Shown one piece after another: positions 18,556-26,620 of a stretch of DNA of 26,620 nucleotides. Source of the stretch: Coptodactyla brooksi (taxonomy: Eukaryota; Arthropoda; Insecta; Coleoptera; Scarabaeidae); the NCBI GenBank assembly GCA_033557675.1, contig JAWQRM010000204.1, forward strand, positions 1 to 26,620, given 5' to 3'. The notes beneath the pieces were generated by a model that was given only the letters and a program-made list of their open reading frames with translations, searched no databases and had not been told where the DNA came from. The translations under genes and the position numbers were made by a program. Numbering within the stretch: the first letter of the stretch is position 1; each line of letters starts with the position of its first letter.

Positions 18556-19932
18556 ATGGCGAGGCGATTTCTATCTTATGAAGAAATAGCAGATAGATGC
18601 AAATGCATCCGACGATGAAGATACTTCTGAAGTTCAAAATCATACCAGTGATGATACCTGCTATAAGAAATCCGTAGCAGACTATGATTCTTCAGATAAT
18701 GACGTAGTGCAAACAAATACCGTGGTTCCTGTGCAGTTAGTACAGACAAAAGACAAAGTTTTATCTTGGATGTTAGAACCTTTCCCCCAAAGTGGAAAAG
18801 CATTTAGTCAAATTACTCCTGGTCCAACTAGGTATGCCATATTCAGAGTGAAGGATATCTGCCTTTCAAGTTATCGTGAACCTTACACTTGAAAATATTG
18901 TATTAATATTACAGTACAAACATATATAGGATTATTGTTGATGGCAGGAGTTCATAAATCACATGGCGAACCAGCAAAAAGTTTGTAATTGTTTTGACGA
19001 TAAGGTCGATTATTAACAAAGGAGAGCAAGTGACAAATTAACCCCTATAAGAGAGTTTTGTGATAAGTGGATAGAAATTATGCCTAAATTATACAACGTA
19101 GGTGATAATGTTACTGTAGACGAACAACTTCTTGGCTTCAGAGGACGCTGTCCTTTCAAACAGTATATTCCCAGAAAGCCAGCAAAATATAGCATCAGAA
19201 TATGGACTCTCTGTGACAGTGGTAGTTCCTATGCCATGAAAGCTTAAGCTTATACTAGAAAATGTTCGGGTGAAGCACCAGAAAAAGATCAAGGGATGCG
19301 AGTAGTTTTAGATTTAACACATGAATTCGGGGGGCAAAATTTTACATGTGATAATTTTTTCACGTTCAAAAAATTAGGCGAAGTGCTCCTCAAAAGAAAA
19401 CTTACATTGTTAGGAACGGTTAGAAAAAATAAACCCGAACTTCCCGTGATTACAATAAGTAAAGAAGTACATAGTTCTACTTTTTATTTCACCAATGATA
19501 CCAATTGTGTCATATGTGGATAAAAAAATAAAAACGTTATTCTTATGAGTACAATGCAATATACTTGCAAAAGAAAAACTAATCGATGGCCTATTATTTT
19601 GTTCTACAATATGCATGATGTTACTGCTTATAATGCATTTGTATTATGGAGAGAAATAATTCAGATTGGAATAAGGACGTTCTGTACAAAAGAAGACTAT
19701 TTCTAGAAGAATTGGGCAAACTGATGGTAACTAGCTATATGATATCAAGAAAACATAAACCTCGTACTCAACAAGCTACTGCCGTAATAAAGGAAATTCA
19801 AGATCAACGTGGCGAAGTAGAAAATGTTACAATAAAACAGGTATAACATGTTGTAAATGTAATAAATGTTTGTGTAAGGTTCATGCGGTGTATTATTGTC
19901 ATCACTATATTCTTTCATTTCACTGTTCTTAG
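18556..19932 (+). pseudogene. piggyBac transposase pseudogene
   Basis: It starts MARRFLSYEEIADR. A frameshift leads into the acidic leader (ASDDEDTSEVQNHTSDD) and then WMLEPFPQSGKAFSQI with PGPT. YIGLLLMAGVHKSHGEP is at 18923. From 18993 one frame runs REFCDKWIEIMP, then NVTVDEQLLGFRGRCPF (first catalytic Asp, 19119), then NFTCDNFFTF (second, 19350), then VILMSTMQY. This joins directly to KRKTNRWPIILFYN, skipping the segment that normally holds the third catalytic Asp (GVD). In-frame stops lie at 19014, 19245, 19521 and 19704. The end reads KLMVTSYM in another frame, then TCCKCNKCLCKVHAVYYCHH; the upstream RC-x2-C knuckle is missing. An enzyme of this class moves DNA at TTAA without footprints; this copy cannot. 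Confidence 0.9.
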
Positions 19933-20029
19933 TAATACGAGCGCTTTCATCATTGTTTGTGTTTATGTACTGCATCAGGTCACTATGACCACCAATGCAT
20001 AGTGAAACTAAGGAGAGCAGCAGCGTTAA

Positions 20030-20555
20030 GGTGTTACAACTTTTATTAGATTGCAATAAAACATTTATTATATTAGAAGATTCTTTGAACGGTATCATTG
20101 TCACAAGAGTAAGACTATAACCAAAGTTTCCTATTAAGAATAGATGTGCAGTATTTCGTTGCAGTAAAGTTATGTATTTTGGACATTCTAAAAATGTTTG
20201 AACCATTAATAGAGACAAGCCAAAAAGATACTTGTAAACTGCAAGTCTTTTCATTTGCATATTCATCAGAATGGAGGTCAGGTTCCTTCGTTAGATTTTT
20301 TAAGCGGATTCTCTAAGAAAGTATTCCTGTTCGTTCACCGTTTTCGAAGTTAATGGTAGGAGATTCAGAATTTCTATCGGTGGATGACTTGAATACTACG
20401 CAGTTCAAGCTGACCAGTCTTGCAAAGTACGCTATTAACAATTTTATTACCGATTGGATAACCAACTTTTTTACGTCTACCTTCTAACAGATCTAACGGG
20501 AAACTACATATACTATCTAAAACAAAGGCGATGTAAACAAAGATTTTCCACGGCG
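20030..20555. other. Unassigned stretch right of the piggyBac element
   Basis: A minus-strand frame (20030-20266) reads as a hydrophobic 79-residue segment (KYLFGLSLLMVQTFL and following) and runs on antisense into the transposon. No family is recognised, and the part inside the transposon is an antisense artefact. Confidence 0.3.
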
Positions 20556-21010
20556 TTATGACCTGTTTAAAAGCATTTAAAATTCACGTCCGGCGTCCGC
20601 ATTTCGACTACCTGTGTCGCGTACGTGTTTATATATCGAGGCGCGATCGTAAAATTTTAACGGCCATTCAATAAAAGAAAATCACCTTTAGCGTGCCATT
20701 GAAACTTCTCATTCCTTTTTTTTCCCCGACCACAACGGTGAGTCACGGACCACTCGACGGCGGTCTTATGATAATCAATCGGTATCGAACAAAAGACAAT
20801 CTCGGCACGTACTCGTTTGTCCGGTGCGTTTTTTGAATATCCATTGTCTAGTGAGTCTACGAGAAAAAGGCTAAAAACTGCAAATCGTTCGTCATTCAGA
20901 GGCTCGTTGTTCGAATATTTAATTTGCGGACTCTTTTCGACTGTCTAGAAGCTAAATTATCGTCTTCTTGGAAGCAGACCACCGTTCGTGGTTAATTTGT
21001 CGAGGGCTGT
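20556..21010. other. CpG-richer island
   Basis: Composition is raised, with many CpG (for example 20590-20660 and 20725-20840) and no long open frame. ATTCAATAAAAG near 20667 and other TTTAT-type sites could bind posterior homeodomain factors, but such motifs are common by chance. It is a candidate regulatory element. Confidence 0.35.
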
Positions 21011-21950
21011 CGTGTAAGGAGATATGTGTAATTAGGGCGCTTTTTGTCCAAAATAAAAAAAAACAAGGGAAAAGGTCTGCTCAGTTTTCGGTCGAAAAAT
21101 AGGAACATATGGTTGGCTGTATGTGGTTTGCCTCACTGCCGTTGGTTTTGTACATGCATCAGTGAAATGCGTGTAATTAAATACACCAAATTAGGAAGCG
21201 AAATTTTCATTTTTTAGAAAGTTTCATTGACTTGTATGCGCAAATAATTGCCCAATACAATTCTGTTCATGACAATTCTGTCATACAGTAATACTCGCAT
21301 AATAATATATTATAAAACAAAATAGCTTTGCATATAAAATATCATTTACAAACAATAATTTCAAACTGCTCTTATTATTGTTATATGTAAAGCAGTTTAT
21401 ACTGTTGTATAATACAGGGAAATAATTTATGGACGTAACATAATTTATTTGTAATTAAAGCTTTAAAAATATGTATATAATTATGCAACCCCGTACGCAG
21501 TATTTGACAGCCCAATCCGGTTATCTAGACAGCATAGGCGTAGTTAAGTTAATTGCCCATCATAGAAAAATATATATTGAAAAAATGAAAAAAATACGCT
21601 GTTTTAATTCTTTTTATCTTAGCCCCCCGGCCATGTGGTATCAATTTTGCTTAAACGTATTTAAATATAACTTCGTTATCTTTTAGCGCAGAGCTGTCAG
21701 ATTTTCATATGATATGATCACCAAAGATTGTATTACAAAACGCGCATGTCTTTTTTCTGTTTTTAATTTCGGTTACTACATAAAAACAGTATATTTGAAA
21801 CAAATTTCCTAAATATAGAACTCTTTTTCAATTACGAAATAATACGGGTATATGTTCATAAATTGAAAAAATAAAATGCAGAAGTTGTTGTGTATAGTAT
21901 CCACTAGCTACTAGTTTTGCAATTAGTGAAGAAGGAACTCGTGTTTTCTG
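21011..21950. other. AT-rich non-coding stretch
   Basis: Nothing recognisable was found. A 71-codon frame at 21471-21686 has no domain. Confidence 0.4.
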
Positions 21951-21954
21951 GCTA

Positions 21955-22085
21955 GAAATGCACTGCCGTTGAAATGTCGCGTTCACCGTCGGTGCTTCTT
22001 ATCGCGCTATGCACGACAAGGATAGAGTTGAAAAGAGAAGAGCGCGGTCTCTTTGTGTGCGGAACACAAGGAGTGTGCCGAACAA
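21955..22085. other. Small GC-richer patch
   Basis: About 130 bp of balanced composition without an open frame or a recognised repeat. It could be regulatory DNA or an unrecognised transposon leader. Confidence 0.25.
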
Positions 22086-22557
22086 GTTTATACTGTGTTT
22101 AGTTATTGTATTTACTGATAATGAAAGAAGCCGTTTTTGAAGAAGCCGAATACTATTGTACTTCGAACATTACTATTATAATGGAAAACCGAAAGTTGAA
22201 TTACTATAAAATGAGCCGCTGTGCGACTCGTCGTTGTAGTTGTTGTACTGCACATTATTTTCTCTTACCTTGACCGTGGTTTAAGTACAGAGATAGCAAC
22301 AATGATTGAACGTATTTGGCAAGCCTGATAGTTCAGAGGTGTTGGCAGTTGATATATTACGCGACTAACTTCATTCATGTTTCTCCAGTGGTGCCACTTA
22401 AATTTGATTGAAAACTATAAATGTAATAAATTAAGACCGCTATCATATAATTGATAGGTGAGCACAGGTGAAAGAAGGTGAATACATGATGCTAATGAAG
22501 CCAGGAAATAAGATATGTGGTGGAACGTGAAAAATCATAACATTTATCAAGAAACAT

Positions 22558-22762
22558 AGATTTAGATGGATTGGATGAGTGATTAGAATTAATTCGGATG
22601 AAATTATAACAAAATCATATGACAGCCTCCGAGGCAGACTGAGGACTAGATGAGAAGACCAAGTGTATAATGGTCAGATCTCTCGGCATGCAAGACTGGA
22701 GGAGATTGGTCAGAGATAAAGGGGATCGAGGAAGAAAAATTGAAGAATTTGATAGCAGCTAG
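22558..22762 (+). pseudogene. LINE (non-LTR) polyprotein C-terminal fragment, second type
   Basis: The frame from 22558 reads RFRWIG-stop-VIRI, then DSLRGRLRTR-stop-EDQV. After a one-base shift it reads RSLGMQDWRRLVRDKGDRGRKI and ends at a TAG (22760-22762). This matches the C-terminal tail of many arthropod endonuclease/reverse transcriptases (R-W-x-G-H-V-x-R, G-R-P-R-x-R-W-x-D, LG-x2-W-x2-L-x2-D-R). It has two stops (each a Trp or similar changed to TGA) and one frameshift. It differs from the LINE tail at 4318-4626 and so represents another lineage. The reverse transcriptase body is absent. Confidence 0.65.
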
Positions 22763-23178
22763 ACTACAATATAATAGTACAATATAATTTATCGTACTGT
22801 TCAATATTGATAAATATGGTGAAAATCTCAATAATGTAATAAATTCGAAGGTATGAAAACATTGCAGTGTAAGATATTGCTTAAAACAAGTTAATTCTTT
22901 AGCGACGGCTTTCGAATAAGCAAATTATAGTTAAATTCTGAATTATTTTTATTAAAGACTATATACATAATGTTAATTATGGCAATAGATCTCGGTTATA
23001 ATCCAGGACTCTAGCTAAGAATGCCGGAACAATATGTACCATTCGTTTTTATATGTGGTACAACATATGTACCAGCAACCTTTTATAAAATAAAAGAATG
23101 CTTGAACTCAACGTAGTTCAATTATGATTCCAAAAAAAAACTAAAACAGCTACATATAAGAATAATAGAAACAATTTT
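22763..23178. other. AT-rich non-coding stretch
   Basis: A repeated ATATGTACC / GGTACAACATATG cluster near 23032-23075 forms an imperfect inverted repeat. No gene was recognised. Confidence 0.35.
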
Positions 23179-23310
23179 TTAAAATATTTTTTTCCATCGT
23201 TTAAAGGACTTACAGTCATGTTTGTACAGCGTTCTCATTTGATCTGACAAATCCACAGCTGCCATAACATCATGATAAAAGTTGATCATTATTGGACAAG
23301 GTACGCCACA
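23179..23310 (-). pseudogene. piggyBac-type transposase fragment, third-Asp region (family C)
   Basis: The minus-strand frame of 44 codons reads CGVPCPIMINFYHDVMAAVD (ending in the Asp that corresponds to the third catalytic residue) followed by LSDQMRTLYKHDCKSFKRWK, ending at TAA (23179-23181). The order CP, then N-x-Y-N-x2-MGGVD-L-SDQ-M-R, then Y, KS and K-W/RWK is a hallmark of one branch of piggyBac-derived transposases. Here the usual GGVD is AAVD and YN is YH. No ends or other domains were found. It belongs to a lineage different from families A and B. Confidence 0.75.
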
Positions 23311-23524
23311 GTTTTACGTTACAACATATGTTGAAAATGTTGTCCATGTTCTTGCAAGTACAAATTTATTCTTGTTTTCAGGAATTGATTAAGAAAATTC
23401 TGGAATGAATTTAAAATATGTTCAGGCACGATGCAATATATACCTTTATTACAATAATCTTAAACAATTGTCCCAGTATTGTTTATATGTACATACATAT
23501 GTAGATAAATATTTATATTTATGT

Positions 23525-23546
23525 CTCGGCCGAGAAAGGCCCCGAG
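23525..23546. repeat. Small GC hairpin
   Basis: CTCGGCC can pair with GGCCCCGAG across a short loop with a two-base bulge; CTCGGCCGAG at 23525-23534 is itself palindromic. It stands out in AT-rich surroundings; its function is unknown. Confidence 0.5.
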
Positions 23547-23554
23547 CTGAATAA

Positions 23555-24170
23555 TATAATATAAAAAAAGAAATATCGAACGATATCTACACTTTGCTGA
23601 CTGCAGTGTTTATAGGGAACCGAAGGTAATTTTTACTATCGCAGAACGCCGACTTTCATATTTATCGGTAGCATAAAGGTGGGCTAGCGGATGTTTGTTT
23701 GCTTCGGTGTTGATATTATGGTGTTATGTTTTCAAACCGAAACTCGTTCGATTTCTACACGAGATAATTTTGTAGTCAATTTTTTTACGTCATTTGTGAC
23801 AGGATGACAGCAGAACTTGCTTGAAGAAACAAAATGTATGAGGGCAGAATAGATAATTTTTATTTTCTTTGACTCAAATTTGTGTGTTCTATAAAAAAGA
23901 AACGGTAGGAGAGATTAAAAGAAACTTTTCATAATGATATTGATATGGATGTTGGCGACTAGGTAAAACAATTCCTCATATTTATATTTGAAGATAAAAA
24001 GAATTTAATACTTCCCCGAAAATATGTCAGGTAGCAAAACAAATATCCTCAGTATTTCCGAATATTGAAGCTCTATTTCTGCTCTGAAAAGAATTAAACA
24101 CTATCTTCGTAATATTATATCAGAAGAAAGGTTGATCGTCCGACATTCTCAGGAAACTCATCTCTTAGTC
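23555..24170. other. Unassigned stretch
   Basis: No gene was recognised. Part of it may be decayed upstream sequence of the neighbouring piggyBac fragment, but no conserved block was seen. Confidence 0.3.
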
Positions 24171-24222
24171 CATATGTTAGTTCATATGTTCATATGTTCA
24201 ACGACAACGTCGCTGGACCGAA

Positions 24223-24490
24223 AAGAAGAAACCAGATATGATATTGCACTACAATGGGACTAAAGTGGGCGTGGACAACATGAACAAAATGGTAACTCAT
24301 TATTCCACAAAGAGAAAAACGATTCGATGGTCACATGCAATGTTTTCGAATATGATAGACGTTGCTGCTCTAGCGTCCTAAATAATTTTTTTTGTACAGC
24401 AATCCAGCTACAGCTAAACCTTCACACAGTCGTGGGACTTTAATTCAAGAACTTGGAAATGAATTAGTTATGCCGGTTATTGATGTGCGG
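24223..24490 (+). pseudogene. piggyBac-type transposase fragment, third-Asp region and tail (family D)
   Basis: From 24223 the frame reads KKPDMILHYNGTKVGVDNMN (third catalytic Asp in GVD), KMVTHYSTKRKTIRW and AMFSNMIDVAALAS before TAA (24379-24381). After a gap, another phase (24425-24490) reads SRGTLIQELGNELVMPVIDV, the helix that follows in piggyBac proteins. The GG of TKGGVD is VG, and the nearby Asp of GVD-x2-D is Asn, so the catalytic pocket is damaged as well as truncated. A small array of CATATGTT repeats (24171-24198) abuts it upstream. The N-terminal half, the Cys-rich tail and the terminal repeats were not found. Confidence 0.8.
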
Positions 24491-24889
24491 TCAATATATC
24501 AAATTTATTTTAAACATTTCTCCAATTCCGTACACTTCAAAGACCCTTCAAAGTATAGATTGGAGTGGTAGGGTAGTTACTGAAAAGGAAAGGCTAAATA
24601 TCTGAGTATACATTTTGATAAAACCCATAATCTAGAGACCGAAATGACAGACCGACAAGACTGCATATTCGTGTATGTATGGAGGCCTATCCTGACTAGC
24701 CCTGCGTCTACCTCACAGATTGCAACCGTTACCATGCTGCCATAAACTTGAATAAGCATAAATAATAAGCGAGACCATCTCTGATGAGCTACTCGAGAAG
24801 GCTGCAAGTTCCTGGTGCAAACTCTCTGGTTGTCGTGAAGTTACTATTGTGGAAGGTAACAAGGACGTCCATGTGAAGGTAGAGCGTCA

Positions 24890-25370
24890 GAGACACGACA
24901 CACAGTCGTGTTATTCTGTCCTGTCCTCAAAAATATTCTTCCGGCGTGTAATTAAGGGCCTGCGGTATGGTAGTTACAAAAGTGGCCGATACCGCAACGG
25001 TGGCGTCGTGCATCGCTACCGTGACCGCACAGGCGGGCGTAATAAATATCGCGTATCCTGCGAGCGCCTGTGACATCGTTCCCTATTACCATAATAAAAG
25101 TTTCGCGTGCCTCGAAGAGAGCTGACCCTTCGGCAAGGGCTCATCGTACAGGGACCCGCGCAGGCGCCTTCGCCGCTCGCGTGTCGCTCACGTTTCCGCA
25201 ATATATTTCTCGCCGCTATCCGAGGTCCTTATCGCGCGGGGACTCCCCGAGTACGTCTATCTGCTGGAAGTCCGCACTTCCGGGTCACCCGGCGAACGCC
25301 GACAGGACGATAGGCCTACTCCTCGGGGTAACATCTACGCATTGCGTTGCGTGTTGGTGTTGAAAGCTTG
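24890..25370. other. Strongest CpG-rich island of the window
   Basis: About 480 bp has a far higher GC and CpG density than any other part of the window (for example 24990-25070 and 25150-25310). Several overlapping frames on both strands are open (24849-25073, 25070-25363, 25016-25201, 25107-25313), none with a recognisable domain; in GC-rich DNA this is expected without coding. CGTAATAAATATCGCG (about 25039) and CCATAATAAAAG (about 25089) resemble posterior Hox/Caudal-type sites. It is plausibly a promoter, a 5' non-coding exon or a conserved enhancer. A GGGTAACAT at about 25327 could serve as a splice donor, but that is speculative. Confidence 0.4.
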
Positions 25371-25709
25371 GAATTGTAATCTAACGTGCAGGAACGCCCA
25401 AGAAAAACACAGGCTTACTATTAATTATGGGGTAAACCTTAGTACAACTTGAATAAGCTGAATAAGCCCGTCAGATTAATCGTTAATGCCTAGATTTTTA
25501 TGTTTGGGGTTGCACAGTTTTCATCTTCTTCTTCGGTTTATCAATATTTATGCATTATATTGGGAGTACAAACAAGTTTTAAAGGATTTATTGGAGAAGT
25601 CTTTACCATAAGCTTTACTTCTCAGTATATATCATTTAGGGAAGCTTTATCTTTCTGCTTCCATTTGAAGAAAGAAGCCTTCAGTTGCTTTTTTTTAACT
25701 AACAACTTG
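25371..25709. other. Non-coding stretch
   Basis: A 91-codon plus-strand frame (25500-25775) is low-complexity, hydrophobic and runs into the hairpin to its right. I do not consider it a gene. Confidence 0.4.
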
Positions 25710-25768
25710 TTCAAGATAAGGAACATGAAAGAAGACCAGACGCCCTCCTTCATGTTCCTTATCTTGAA
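25710..25768. repeat. Perfect 20-bp-arm hairpin
   Basis: TTCAAGATAAGGAACATGAA (25710-25729) and its exact reverse complement (25749-25768) flank a 19-nt loop. Pairing does not continue beyond the arms in either direction. At 59 nt it is near the size of a small pre-miRNA, but a perfect short stem without mismatches or flanking lower stem argues more for a recent local inverted duplication. Confidence 0.9.
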
Positions 25769-25799
25769 ATTCTGATCCTTCATCTTGGCGGTTGAATGC

Positions 25800-26420
25800 A
25801 GAGTCTCTTGGTATTAAAAAAACAAATTAAAAAGAAATGTTTGACAGATTTTCTTTTTGAAAAAACATTTCTTCTTATTCGGCGTTCGTTTGCACGGTAA
25901 TCGTTCAAGAACAAAAAAAAATTTTTTTTCAAAACATTTTTTTTTGAAAATCGCAACAGGCCCTGCATTCGAACGCTAAGTTTTAATTAAATCTCGCCAA
26001 TGGTTCAAAAGTTATCAATTTTTATAAAATTTTTTGTATTCGAACAATACTTTTTATTATTAACTTCACTCAATTTGTGAGATTGTACGTCATTTTCTTT
26101 ACCTTTTATTACTTTATTACATATTCCTTTACTTTGTATTGTTCGGATACAAAGTGTCACATTCGAATTCAATCGTATTGCGATAAATGCAATAAATATT
26201 ATTGCAAAACTTGTTTTGATAATTTTCCTAAATTCAAATAAAAAAAACCGAGATAAATATATACATCGCAGAGAGGGAAATTAATAATCAATAAATAAAT
26301 AGTACGAAAAGAAAAAAGAAACAAAAAAATAACCCAAAAACAGAAAAAAATTACAAAAAAACAAAAAAAAAAATAAAAATAAAATAAAATAAACAAAAAA
26401 ATAAAAAAAAGATTAAAAAA
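25800..26420. repeat. A/T low-complexity region
   Basis: A- and T-homopolymer-rich DNA, most extreme at 26300-26420 (runs of A broken by single T, C or G). The Phe/Tyr-rich minus-strand frame at 26199-26396 and the Lys/Asn/Phe-rich one at 25780-25968 are products of this composition. A/T-run inverted pairs near 25912-25945 can form imperfect hairpins. Confidence 0.7.
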
Positions 26421-26519
26421 CCAAAAAGCAAATGAATCTTATTTACGTTCACCTCCTAGCGATAAGATTGTATAACTGCAAACCACACGTCTGCAGACAT
26501 ACACTACACACATACTTGC

Positions 26520-26546
<27 letters not shown>
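26520..26546. repeat. (AT)n microsatellite
   Basis: An uninterrupted alternating AT tract of 27 bases (13 units), likely length-variable between individuals. Confidence 0.95.
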
Positions 26547-26550
<4 letters not shown>

Positions 26551-26620
26551 GTGTGTTTTTTATGGGCGAAACGAGTATCTCACGATTATGAGAGATGTAG
26601 TTAAAAGTCTATATCAAAAT

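Larger units (their letters stand above)
18117..20025 (+). mobile_element. Nearly complete but dead piggyBac element (family A)
   Basis: It is flanked by TTAA on both sides (18113-18116 and 20026-20029), the usual piggyBac target duplication. The right end, read inward, is CGCTGCTGCTCTCCTTAG. The left end is GTCTGTTGTGCTCCTCGAAT, more diverged. Subterminal motifs repeat: GGGTCAT-T-ATGACCC (18295-18309), ATGACCCG near the left end (about 18141), and GGTCACTATGACC (19978-19990). Promoter, transposase remnant and Cys-rich tail lie in order between them. It belongs to the same family as the fragment at 3616-4021. Confidence 0.85.

Noticed and set aside
19745..20266. 173-codon minus-strand open frame
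   Set aside because: About half of it is antisense to the piggyBac transposase tail and crosses the element's right end and TTAA, so it cannot be one ancestral gene. The part outside the element (79 residues) has no recognised domain.
25070..25363. 97-codon plus-strand frame in the CpG-rich island
   Set aside because: Other frames on both strands are open over the same DNA, which is what GC-rich composition alone produces. No domain and no flanking exons were recognised.
26199..26396. Phe/Tyr-rich minus-strand open frame
   Set aside because: It is the direct product of the A-rich low-complexity tract on the plus strand.
1..26620. CRISPR arrays, tRNA or rRNA genes, bacterial operons
   Set aside because: No regularly spaced short direct repeats with unique spacers, no tRNA cloverleaf with a GTTCGAATC-type arm, and no rRNA-like stretch were seen. 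The content is eukaryotic transposon fossils and non-coding DNA.

Overview
This is an AT-rich eukaryotic stretch, most likely insect nuclear DNA. The evidence is the set of transposon fossils: a mellifera/mauritiana-type mariner, several piggyBac lineages, a Penelope-like element and LINE tails. There are also short GC- and CpG-richer islands in very AT-rich DNA. Hymenoptera would fit this pattern, but that is inference. I find no bacterial-style operon, no tRNA or rRNA gene, no CRISPR array, and no host gene I can name. It reads as intergenic or intronic DNA.

Left third (1-7430): a small inverted-repeat cluster near 123-183; a possible mariner end near 2064; a poorly resolved minus-strand stretch of coding-like sequence (2213-2760); a piggyBac 3' end (3620-4021, minus strand) next to a LINE reverse-transcriptase tail (4318-4626); a Tc/mariner-type transposase scrap (5609-5755, minus); and an unidentified 156-codon hydrophobic open frame (6257-6727, minus). 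GC-richer islands lie at about 970-1260, 1420-1530, 3230-3540 and 4790-5160.

Middle (7432-13446): a 5'-truncated Penelope-like element. It has a decayed GIY-YIG endonuclease (8600-8863, minus), a downstream dimeric satellite of alternating monomers (about 7674-8585), and inverted arms that each carry a hammerhead-ribozyme-like core. About 2.9 kb further on lies an internally deleted piggyBac-like element (11967-13446). It keeps its ends, a TATA/initiator promoter, an acidic N-terminus and a Cys-rich C-terminus, but no catalytic core.

Right third (13447-26620): a mariner remnant (about 16556-17109, minus); a third, solitary hammerhead-like motif (17974-18019); a nearly full-length but dead piggyBac element with TTAA on both sides (18117-20025); a second LINE tail (22558-22762); two more piggyBac catalytic-domain fragments from different lineages (23179-23310 minus, 24223-24490 plus); the strongest CpG-rich island (24890-25370); a perfect 20-bp-arm hairpin (25710-25768); and A-rich low-complexity DNA ending in a TA microsatellite. 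All mobile elements here look dead. The most unusual object is the Penelope-like element with its ribozyme-like inverted arms and dimeric satellite.
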